This document shows, one piece after another, positions 49,587 through 57,330 of a DNA stretch of 64,000 nt. Location of the stretch: assembly GCF_018919395.1 (NCBI RefSeq), contig NZ_JAHLME010000003.1:620001-684000 (forward strand), written 5' to 3'. The stretch is from Geomonas azotofigens. Lineage in GTDB: Bacteria; Desulfobacterota; Desulfuromonadia; Geobacterales; Geobacteraceae. A model generated the notes under the pieces. The model worked only from the letters and a program-made list of their open reading frames with translations, searched no databases and was not told where the DNA came from. A program made the position numbers and the translations under genes. The first letter of the stretch is position 1. Every line of letters starts with the position of its first letter.

Positions 49587-49795
49587 TAGCCCCTGGTTGT
49601 GTTTTTGGCGGCGGTTCGATCAGAAGGAATTGTTGTTGCCACTGCTGCAGTTGCTGAGCCGTTCAAAACAAAACTTTTAATTATATCCGCGTCTTGCTAT
49701 CCTTACTCTCAGGACCGGCGAGGAGCGCGGCAAGAACGGTCAGCAGCAGAAGTTGGTTCAGCTCACCGGCAACAAATCCTTTAGGAGTCGACGCC

Positions 49796-50080
49796 ATGAG
49801 ACACGCACGTTCAATGCTATTTGTAATCGCTCTATTGTCACTCAGTGCCTGCACCATCTTCGAGGCCAAACAGCAGCCCCAGGTCCAGCCGGCAGCGGTA
49901 AAAGAACTCTCCGTTCCGATCGGCAAAAATTGGAAGGTCGTCGAGGAACCGCCCGCCCTGGGCAATGAACGGCGCGAGCGGCTCCCCTTCCAGACCGAAC
50001 AGTCGGTCCAACCCGAAGGGGTCCAGCGCCCGAGCGCCGCTCCCGAGGAGAAGGAACGCAAGATCGAAACCACCCGTTAG
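49796..50080 (+). CDS. Small lipoprotein (94 aa), unknown function
   Basis: A 94-residue protein with a lipobox LSAC at Cys19 and a polar, probably disordered mature part (Gln/Pro/Glu/Arg rich, ending KERKIETTR). The ATG follows TTAGGAGTCGACGCC. No family is recognised. Such small lipoproteins often act as envelope spacers or chaperone partners; nothing shows which here. Confidence 0.65.
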   Translation: MRHARSMLFVIALLSLSACTIFEAKQQPQVQPAAVKELSVPIGKNWKVVEEPPALGNERRERLPFQTEQSVQPEGVQRPSAAPEEKERKIETTR

Positions 50081-50216
50081 CTTCGTCTCCCTTACCTGTC
50101 AGGCGGGCGCCTCCCGGTGCCCGCCTACATCAGGGACCGATTCCGGTCCGGCCATGGCACTTCCCGAAGCACCCCGGTAACCCGGCAACGCCCATACCAT
50201 CCTCGAGGGGAGCCCG

Positions 50217-51281
50217 ATGGACAGAAGACTCTATCTCAGCCTGCTTGCGGCCTTGGTCACGGCCGCCGCCGTCGTCCTGATGGTGATCCTGGCCGCCCCG
50301 GTCCTCAAGCCGCTGGCCTGGGGGCTCATCATCGGCGTGGCCACCATGCCCCACTACAACCGCGTGCTGCGCCGCTACCCGGAACACCCGGACCGCTCCG
50401 CCGGCATCATGGTGTTCGCCGTTGCCGTCTGCTTCTTTCTTCCCGTGGCCGCGCTGGTGGTCACCGCCGCGGTGAACGCGCCCGATTGGTACAAGCAGGT
50501 GGTGCAACTGCTCCAGACCGTGGCCAAGACCGGCACGACCAGCTTCGGCCACTTCCCCATGGTGCAGAAGATCATGTCGCTGGTGGACCGGTTCAACATC
50601 GATCTGGCCGGCTTGGGCGGCAAGATCGCCTCCACCAGTTCCACGGTGATACTGGGGCTTGCCGCCGACCTCGCGCGCAACATGTTCAGCTTCCTCGGCA
50701 CGCTGGCCATCGCCCTCTTCATCCTTTATTTCATCTACCGCGACGGCGAACGCGTCGTCTCCGCCTTCATCGGCAGGCTCGCGCCCGACCCGCGCAAGGC
50801 CCAGCACTTTGCCTCCCAGGTCCGGTCCATCACCACCGCGGTTACGGTGGGGACGGTGCTTACCTGCGCCACCCAGGGTGTGCTTGCCGGGCTTGGCTAC
50901 TGGGTCGCCGGGGTGCCGGCGCCAGTTTTCTGCGGGGCGCTTACCGCCATCGCCGCACTGGTCCCGGTTGTTGGCACCGGGGTGGTCTGGGTGCCGCTCG
51001 TGGCCGTCCTCGCCCTCAACGGCTCCTACCTCGCCGCCGGGCTCCTGGCCGCGTGGTGCATCATCTTCGTAGGGATTGCCGACAACGCCATCCGCCCCCT
51101 GGCCATCGGCGCCTCCAGCGACATCTCCACCCTCGCGGTGGTGCTCGGCGCCATCTGCGGCGTGGTCAGCATGGGGCTTCTTGGGCTCATCGTAGGACCC
51201 GTCATCTTCGCCGTCCTGTTCTCCCTCTGGGACGATGCCGTCGCCGATGCCGATGCGTCGGACGAGGCCGAAATTCCCTGA
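50217..51281 (+). CDS. AI-2E family (PerM/TqsA-like) membrane transporter
   Basis: A 354-residue membrane protein with about eight helices, typical of the AI-2E transporter family. The central TAVTVGTVLTCATQGVLAGLG and C-terminal IGLLGLIVGPVIFA-type stretches are characteristic. Members are proposed to export quorum signals or act as Na+/H+ antiporters. The ATG follows CGAGGGGAGCCCG. It precedes the ABC/lipocalin genes on the same strand (52-base gap to the next gene). Confidence 0.88.
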   Translation: MDRRLYLSLLAALVTAAAVVLMVILAAPVLKPLAWGLIIGVATMPHYNRVLRRYPEHPDRSAGIMVFAVAVCFFLPVAALVVTAAVNAPDWYKQVVQLLQTVAKTGTTSFGHFPMVQKIMSLVDRFNIDLAGLGGKIASTSSTVILGLAADLARNMFSFLGTLAIALFILYFIYRDGERVVSAFIGRLAPDPRKAQHFASQVRSITTAVTVGTVLTCATQGVLAGLGYWVAGVPAPVFCGALTAIAALVPVVGTGVVWVPLVAVLALNGSYLAAGLLAAWCIIFVGIADNAIRPLAIGASSDISTLAVVLGAICGVVSMGLLGLIVGPVIFAVLFSLWDDAVADADASDEAEIP

Positions 51282-51333
51282 CGCCCCTTGTCTTGGGCCG
51301 GGCTTGAGACGCCGGCCGAGGAGGTTTTGTCGT

Positions 51334-52251
51334 ATGGTAGCTAGCAAGCTGATTACCCGGGCCTGCCTTTGCGTGGCCCTTTTGCTGATCGTCGTTCTCT
51401 GTCATGGTCTCGCCCGCGCCGCGGACGCCGAGCCGACCGGGGAACATGCTCTCCTCGCGAAGTACGCCGCCATCAAGGCGAAGCTCGACAAGAACCAGTT
51501 CGGCGCCCCCATCTACCTCGAGTCCACCGAGGGCTCGGATTCGGTGCGGGTCGACATGTACGGCGTGTTCCACCACCCCTTCGAGACGGTGCGCGAGGCG
51601 CTGCAGTCCCCCGCCGGTTGGTGCGAGATCACCCCCCTGCACCTGAACATCAAGGCCTGCGTCTACAAGACCACCAAGCAGCAGACGCAGCTCACCCTCT
51701 ACAGCGGGCGCAAGTACTTCCAGCCCCCGTCCGACGCCTACCCGCTCAAGCTCGCCTTCCGGGTCGCGGCGAACCGCCCCGATTATCTGGAGCTCGCCCT
51801 CGTGGGCGACGAGGGGCCCTTCGGCACCCGCGATCACCGCATCGGCGTGCAGGCGGCCCCCCTTGAAGGGCAGGGGACCTTCCTGCACTTCAGCTACACC
51901 TACAGCCACGGCACCATGGCGCGCATGGCCATCAAGACCTACTTCGCCACGCTGGGGCGGGACAAGGTCGGCTTCACCATGGTCGGTGAGGATGGCAAAC
52001 AGACCTACATCGACGGGGTGCGCGGCGCGGTGGAACGCAACACCATGCGCTACTACCTGGCCCTGCAGACCTACCTCGACACCCTGAAGACTCCCGAGGG
52101 GCAGCGTTTCGAACAGCGCCTGAACCGCTGGTACGACCTGACCGCGAAGTACCCCCGCCAGTTGAAGGAGATCGACAAGGCGGCCTACCTGAGCAACAAG
52201 AAACTCGAGCGGGCCCAGCAGGAGGCCCTGCAGGCGAAGCAGGGGAACTGA
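51334..52251 (+). CDS. Exported protein with possible START-like fold
   Basis: A 305-residue secreted protein with a signal peptide (1-29, cleavage after ARAA). The mature sequence contains a central region that looks like a START/SRPBCC hydrophobic-pocket domain (VFHHPFETVREALQSPAGWCE). Its Cys pair and long C-terminal helices are unassigned. It is followed by the ABC export genes (35-base gap), which suggests a periplasmic partner for that module. The start at 51334 follows GAGGAGGTTTTGTCGT. Confidence 0.65.
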   Translation: MVASKLITRACLCVALLLIVVLCHGLARAADAEPTGEHALLAKYAAIKAKLDKNQFGAPIYLESTEGSDSVRVDMYGVFHHPFETVREALQSPAGWCEITPLHLNIKACVYKTTKQQTQLTLYSGRKYFQPPSDAYPLKLAFRVAANRPDYLELALVGDEGPFGTRDHRIGVQAAPLEGQGTFLHFSYTYSHGTMARMAIKTYFATLGRDKVGFTMVGEDGKQTYIDGVRGAVERNTMRYYLALQTYLDTLKTPEGQRFEQRLNRWYDLTAKYPRQLKEIDKAAYLSNKKLERAQQEALQAKQGN

Positions 52252-52286
52252 CCGGGGCGCCCGGCGCGCAAGCAAAAGGACATGCG

Positions 52287-52991
52287 ATGGCGGCACCGAT
52301 TGTCGAACTGAAGGGGATCGGCAAGAGCTTTCACGAGGGGGACCGGGAGCGGGTCGTGTTCCGGGACGCCTCGCTCTCCATAGATCCCGGTTCCTGGGTG
52401 TTCCTGTTCGGGCGCAGCGGTTCCGGGAAATCCACCCTGTTGAACCTCGTGAGCGGCATCGACCTTCCCGACCAGGGGGAGGTGAGGGTGGACGGGGCCG
52501 ACCTGTCCCGCCTGTCCGAGCGCGAGCGCACCCTGTTTCGCCGCAACCACATCGGCTTCGTCTTCCAGTTCTACAACCTCATCCCCACCTTGACCGTCGA
52601 GGAGAACGTCCTGCTCCCCCTGGAACTGGCCGGAACCTTGAACCCGGCGGGGCGCCAGCGCGCCGCCGAGCTTCTCGACGCGGTTGGCCTCGCCGACCGG
52701 GGGCGCGCCTTCCCCGACCGGCTCTCCGGCGGCGAGCAGCAGCGGGTCGCCGTGGCCCGCGCCCTGGTGCACGCCCCCAAGCTGGTCCTGGCCGACGAGC
52801 CGACCGGCAACCTCGACGCGCAGACCGGGCGCCAGGTGCTCGACCTGTTCCAGCGCCTGCTCCGCCCGGCCGGGACCACGCTGGTGCTGGTGACCCACAG
52901 CGGCGAAGTCGCCTCCCTCGCCGACCGGGTGCTGAGCATCAAGGACGGCGTCCTCGTCAACGCGGCCGGCGTCTCGGGAGCGGGGACATGA
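52287..52991 (+). CDS. ABC transporter ATP-binding protein (AttE/LolD/MacB type)
   Basis: A 234-residue ATPase with Walker A GRSGSGKST, signature LSGGEQQR and Walker B LADEPTGNLD. The LolD/MacB/FtsE-type layout fits export or envelope-handling systems. Its stop overlaps the permease start (ATGA). With the downstream permease and lipocalin-like protein it forms an AttEFGH-type module. Confidence 0.92.
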   Translation: MAAPIVELKGIGKSFHEGDRERVVFRDASLSIDPGSWVFLFGRSGSGKSTLLNLVSGIDLPDQGEVRVDGADLSRLSERERTLFRRNHIGFVFQFYNLIPTLTVEENVLLPLELAGTLNPAGRQRAAELLDAVGLADRGRAFPDRLSGGEQQRVAVARALVHAPKLVLADEPTGNLDAQTGRQVLDLFQRLLRPAGTTLVLVTHSGEVASLADRVLSIKDGVLVNAAGVSGAGT

Positions 52992-55522
52992 TCCTGTGGC
53001 GCGCCGGGATGCGCAACGTGCTGCGCCACCCCTGGCTCACCGTGCTGGCGGTTCTGGGCGTCGCGCTCGGGGTCGCCGTGGTCACCGCCGTTGACCATGC
53101 CAACGAGGCGGCGCAGCGCGCCTTCCGCCTTGCCGCCGAGACCGTCGCCGGGCGCGCCACGCACCAGGTGGTCGGCGGCCCCACCGGCCTCTCCGAGGAT
53201 CTCTACCGCAGGGTCCGCGTGGAACTGCACTTGCGCGGTGCCGCCCCCGTGGTCTCGGGCCACCTGCAGCTTTCCGGCCGCACCTTCCAACTGATCGGCA
53301 TCGATCCCTTTGCCGAACCTCCCCTGAGAAGTTTTTCCTCGCGCTTCGCCGATCGCGGCGTTGTCACCGAGCTTTTGACCCGTCCCGGTTCCGTCCTGAT
53401 GCTCCAGGAGAGTGCCGATGAGCTTCGCCTCAAGCGCGGCGCCACCTTCGCGGCCGACAGCGCGGGTGTCGGGCGGCGGTTGGTGCTGGCGGGATTCCTG
53501 GAGCCCCCGGACCAGGTGAGCCGGGTGGCGCTCGCCTCGGTGCTCGTCTGCGACATCGCGACGGCACAGGAGCTTCTCGGTTTCGTCGGGCGGCTGTCGC
53601 GTATCGACCTGATCTTGCCGGAAGGGGAGGAGGGGGCGCGCGCGCTCAGGGAGCTCCGGGCCGTCCTTCCTCCCGGCGCGGATATCGTCCCCGCCGGGGC
53701 TAAAGCCGGTGCCCTGGACCAGATGACGCGCGCGTTCCGGCTCAACCTGAGGGCCTTAAGCCTGCTCGCCCTCGTGGTCGGCATGTTCCTCATCTACAAC
53801 ACCATGACCTTTTCGGTGGTGCGCAGACGGCGGCTGATCGGCATGCTGCGTGCGCTCGGGGTGAGCCGGCGCGAGGTCTTCGCCATGATCTGCGCCGAGG
53901 CGCTGTTGATCGGGATCGCCGGTACCGTCGCCGGGCTGGCGGCGGGTGCGCTGCTCGGTTCGGAGTTGACCCGCCTGGTCACCAGGACCATTAACGACCT
54001 CTACTTCGTGATGGAGGTGCGCCGGGTGCCGCTGCTCCCGGCCGCGCTCTGGAAGGGGGCGCTGCTCGGCGTCGCCGCCACCCTAGCCGCGACCCTGCCC
54101 GCCGCCCTGGAGGCGACCGGTGCGCCCCCGCGCGCCGTGCTGTCGCGCTCGCAGGTGGAGACGCGCAGCAGGAGACTTCTCCCGCTCGCCTCCTGCTGCG
54201 GCGCCCTCCTGATCGCCGCCGGCTGCGGGCTCTTCCTCACCGATCGCGGCGGCATCGCCGGCGGTTTCATCGGTCTCTTCGCCGTCATCGTCGGCTACAC
54301 GCTGCTGGTCCCGGCGGCCGTGATGCTCCTCTCCGCCCTTCTGCGTCCTTTGCTCGAGCTGCTGCTCGGCTCCCTGGGGAGGATGGCGGCCCGGGGCGTG
54401 GTGGTGTCGCTTTCCCGCACCGGGGTGGCGACGGCCGCGCTGGTCGTCGCCGTCTCCGCCGGGATCGGCGTCGGCATCATGGTGGGGGGCTTCCGGCTCA
54501 CGGTGCAGAACTGGCTCACCAACTGGCTGCAGGCCGACGTCTACGTCACCTCCGCCGATCACGGCGGCGGCCGCTACCGCCCACCGCTCGACCCCGCCCT
54601 GGTGCGCCGCCTCTCCGCTCTTCAGGGGGAGGCGCAGGTGACCCTGTCGCGCCGGGTGCGCATCGAGGGTGCCGCCGGAGGGGTCGAGGTATTTTCCGTG
54701 CAGGTCCCCGAGCGCACCTTCCTGCGCTACCCCTTCAAGGAGGGGGATCCCGCCCGCGCCTGGAGTAGCTTTCGCGGCGGCGCGGCCGTGCTCGTTTCCG
54801 AGCCGTACAGCTACCGGCACCACCTCCATCCCGGCGACAGCGTCATCCTGCGCACGAGCCGCGGCGCGCTGAGCTTCCCCGTCGCCGGGGTCATCTACGA
54901 CTACGGGTCCGATGCCGGCATCGTCATCATGAGCCGCGCCGGTTATGTCCAGAACTTCGCCGATGAAAGCGTGGACGGTATGTCCTTCACGGCACGACCG
55001 GGGCTGCCCGTCGCGCGGCTCCTGGAGTTGGTGCGCGCGAGGGGTGGGGGGGAGCAGGTGACGGTGGTTTCCAACGCGCAGTTGCGGCAGGCGACCTTCG
55101 AGGTCTTCGACCGTACCTTCGCCATCACCGGGGTGCTGCGCATGTTGACCATGCTGGTCGCCTTCGTTGGGATCCTGTCGGCGCTCATGGCCATGCAGGT
55201 GGAGCGTGCCCGCGAGCTCGCCGTGCTGCGCGCGGTCGGGCTCACCCCTGGGCAGGTCTGGGGGGTGGTCTGCGGGGAGACGGTCCTCATCGGGCTCATC
55301 GCCGGGCTGTTGTCGCTCCCCCTGGGGATTGCCGAGGCCCTGGTGCTGATCTACGTCGTCAACCTCCGCTCCTTCGGCTGGACCATGCAGCTCGCCATCG
55401 CCCCGTCCCAGCTGGTCGAGGCGCTGGTTCTTTCGGTGTCGGCGGCCTTTCTCGCGGGGATCTATCCCTCGCTCAGGATCGCCCGCACCTCTCCCGCCCT
55501 GGCCCTGAAGGAGGAGGATTAG
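52988..55522 (+). CDS. FtsX-type ABC transporter permease, duplicated (AttF-AttG fusion)
   Basis: An 844-residue membrane protein with two FtsX-like permease halves. The first has a membrane helix near residue 18, a periplasmic domain (about 40-245) and helices near 255-280, 305-330 and 350-375. Helices near 390-480 lead into the second half, with a periplasmic domain (about 500-715) and helices near 715-740, 765-795 and 810-835. This is like the AttF and AttG permeases fused into one chain. The start overlaps the ATPase stop by four bases and the stop is one base before the next start. Confidence 0.88.
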   Translation: MILWRAGMRNVLRHPWLTVLAVLGVALGVAVVTAVDHANEAAQRAFRLAAETVAGRATHQVVGGPTGLSEDLYRRVRVELHLRGAAPVVSGHLQLSGRTFQLIGIDPFAEPPLRSFSSRFADRGVVTELLTRPGSVLMLQESADELRLKRGATFAADSAGVGRRLVLAGFLEPPDQVSRVALASVLVCDIATAQELLGFVGRLSRIDLILPEGEEGARALRELRAVLPPGADIVPAGAKAGALDQMTRAFRLNLRALSLLALVVGMFLIYNTMTFSVVRRRRLIGMLRALGVSRREVFAMICAEALLIGIAGTVAGLAAGALLGSELTRLVTRTINDLYFVMEVRRVPLLPAALWKGALLGVAATLAATLPAALEATGAPPRAVLSRSQVETRSRRLLPLASCCGALLIAAGCGLFLTDRGGIAGGFIGLFAVIVGYTLLVPAAVMLLSALLRPLLELLLGSLGRMAARGVVVSLSRTGVATAALVVAVSAGIGVGIMVGGFRLTVQNWLTNWLQADVYVTSADHGGGRYRPPLDPALVRRLSALQGEAQVTLSRRVRIEGAAGGVEVFSVQVPERTFLRYPFKEGDPARAWSSFRGGAAVLVSEPYSYRHHLHPGDSVILRTSRGALSFPVAGVIYDYGSDAGIVIMSRAGYVQNFADESVDGMSFTARPGLPVARLLELVRARGGGEQVTVVSNAQLRQATFEVFDRTFAITGVLRMLTMLVAFVGILSALMAMQVERARELAVLRAVGLTPGQVWGVVCGETVLIGLIAGLLSLPLGIAEALVLIYVVNLRSFGWTMQLAIAPSQLVEALVLSVSAAFLAGIYPSLRIARTSPALALKEED

Positions 55523-55523
55523 C

Positions 55524-56702
55524 ATGCGCCGATTCCTGGTGGTCACGGCTGCCGTGGCCTGCGTCGCGCTGCTCCTTTGGTACTTCTGGAGCGGCAGGCG
55601 ACACTCCGACCGCGCGCGCCAGGAAACCTTCAGCGTCGCCCAGGCCCTCGGTGGCGCAGCCGCTCCGGGCTTTTCGCGTGCGGAGAACCCGCGGCATTTC
55701 TTCTTTCCCGCCGATCACGGGCCGCACGCCGGTTTTCGCAATGAGTGGTGGTATTTCACCGGCAACCTGCGGACGGCGGATGGTCGCCGCTTCGGCTACC
55801 AACTCACCTTCTTCAAGACCCTCCTCACTCCCGTCGCTGTCGCCAGGGAGTCGGCCTGGGCGACCAACCAGGTTTACATGGCCCATTTCGCGGTGACCGA
55901 CGTGGCCGGGAAGCGGTACCGCTTCGCCGAGCGCTTCAGCAGGGCGGCCCTGGGCCTCGCCGGCGCCGGTGGGGATCCGCTCTCGCTGCGCCTGGAGGAT
56001 TGGACGGTGCGGCAAAGCTCGCCCCGCCCCTGGGGAGTGCGGTTGACCGCCGCCGAACCGGATTTCGCCGTGGACTTCGACCTGGTGAGCGTGAAACCCG
56101 AGATCCTGAATGGGGAAGGGGGGCTCAGTCGCAAGGGAGCGACGCCGGGTAACGCCTCGTACTACTACTCCATCCCGCGCATGGCCACCTCAGGGACTAT
56201 TCGGATTGGCAAGGAGCGCTTCGCCGTGAGCGGAATTTCGTGGCTGGACCGGGAGTGGAGCACCAGCGCCCTGGAGCAAAACCAGGTCGGCTGGGACTGG
56301 TTTGCCCTGCAGTTCGACGATGGCCGCGACCTGATGTTCTACCAGTTGCGTCGGCGCGACGGCGGCAGCGATCCCTTTTCAGGCGGCACCCTGGTTGCCG
56401 CGGACGGCCGCAGCAGAAACCTCACGCGTGACGAGGTGCAGTTGGAGGTGGTCAGTTGGTGGCAAAGCCCTGCCAGCGGCGTCCGCTACCCGTCCCTTTG
56501 GCGGTTGCGTATCCCATCGCAGGGGCTTTACCTGGAGGTCGTGCCCAGGCTCGCCGGGCAGGAATTGCTTACGGGGTTCCGTTATTGGGAGGGGGCGGTC
56601 GCGGTTCGCGGCCTAAACGGTAGCCCCGGCGGGTCGGGATACCTCGAGATGACAGGGTACTCCGCCGCTACGGCGGCGAACCGGGAGCCGCCCGGCAGGT
56701 AA
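55524..56702 (+). CDS. AttH/CrtC-like lipocalin-domain protein
   Basis: A 392-residue exported protein with an N-terminal signal/anchor (about 1-20). It contains the two diagnostic motifs of the AttH/carotenoid 1,2-hydratase-like family: HAGFRNEWWYFTGNL near 75 and SWLDREWS...GWDWFALQFDDG near 245-270. The family adopts a double lipocalin-like barrel. As the last gene of an ABC operon it is probably the secreted AttH component rather than an enzyme of carotenoid synthesis. The true substrate is unknown. Confidence 0.87.
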   Translation: MRRFLVVTAAVACVALLLWYFWSGRRHSDRARQETFSVAQALGGAAAPGFSRAENPRHFFFPADHGPHAGFRNEWWYFTGNLRTADGRRFGYQLTFFKTLLTPVAVARESAWATNQVYMAHFAVTDVAGKRYRFAERFSRAALGLAGAGGDPLSLRLEDWTVRQSSPRPWGVRLTAAEPDFAVDFDLVSVKPEILNGEGGLSRKGATPGNASYYYSIPRMATSGTIRIGKERFAVSGISWLDREWSTSALEQNQVGWDWFALQFDDGRDLMFYQLRRRDGGSDPFSGGTLVAADGRSRNLTRDEVQLEVVSWWQSPASGVRYPSLWRLRIPSQGLYLEVVPRLAGQELLTGFRYWEGAVAVRGLNGSPGGSGYLEMTGYSAATAANREPPGR

Positions 56703-56738
56703 CGAGGTGGCAAGTGAACCGGCTGGAGGCGATAATGG

Positions 56739-56773
56739 AAAAAGCACCTGGCGATTCGGCCAAGTGCTTTTCT
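56739..56773 (+). terminator. Rho-independent terminator of the ABC/lipocalin operon
   Basis: AAAAGCACCTGG (56740-56751) pairs with CCAAGTGCTTTT (56760-56771) with one wobble, then a short T-rich tail. Confidence 0.75.
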
Positions 56774-56807
56774 TGTAGAGCGGTCGGAAAAGGTGGGGCG
56801 TTGAAAA

Positions 56808-56841
56808 TGAAAAAAGGACTTAGGAAAGTCCTAAGTCCTTT
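56808..56841 (-). terminator. Terminator of the tRNA-Ala transcript
   Basis: AAAGGACTTAGGA and its complement (56813-56825 with 56829-56841) form a 13-bp stem; on the minus strand a T-run follows. Confidence 0.8.
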
Positions 56842-56849
56842 GTAATTGA

Positions 56850-56925
<76 letters not shown>

Positions 56926-56940
56926 ATCGAAGGAGTCCTG

Positions 56941-56969
56941 TTTATAGCAAACGGTGATTTGACTGTCAA
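56941..56969 (-). promoter_or_regulatory. Sigma-70 promoter of tRNA-Ala
   Basis: Minus strand: TTGACA (56969-56964), a 17-bp spacer and TATAAA (56946-56941), about 15 bases before the tRNA. Confidence 0.82.
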
Positions 56970-57330
56970 TATATAATTCTTGGCTGACGGTAAAAAAGTT
57001 CCTCCCGCACAGCCGCCCTGGCAGCGGATCTACGTCTTCGCGCTGGCACGATCAACCTCCTCTTGTTCCCCAGATTCCTAAAGTAGTGCTTTTAATGATG
57101 AGTCTGCTGCAACGCTTCTGTGAGGATTATCGTCCCTTCTATGGTTCTGCGACGTTTCGCTTTCGATTCCTCCTATACAGTCAAGCCGTCGGTGGCCCGA
57201 TACGACATAGGCAGCCCAAGCCAATACGGCGACCATTGCTAGCAAGGGCTGCCCCCATTCGACCGCCTAGTGGATCGTATTGTAGTGAGCTATCGGCCGA
57301 GCACTCTGAATATCAGGGAGAGTGGCTGAG
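56970..57330. other. Intergenic region, no gene recognised
   Basis: About 360 bases between tRNA-Ala and the GGDEF-EAL gene. A frame from 57086 (82 codons) has no ribosome site or family signature. A TGGCACG word near 57043 lacks a matching -12 box. Confidence 0.4.

Noticed and set aside
55524..56702. Reading the AttH-like gene as carotenoid hydratase CrtC
   Set aside because: It has no neighbouring carotenoid genes and is the last gene of an ABC operon, which fits the AttH component better; motif similarity alone cannot separate them.
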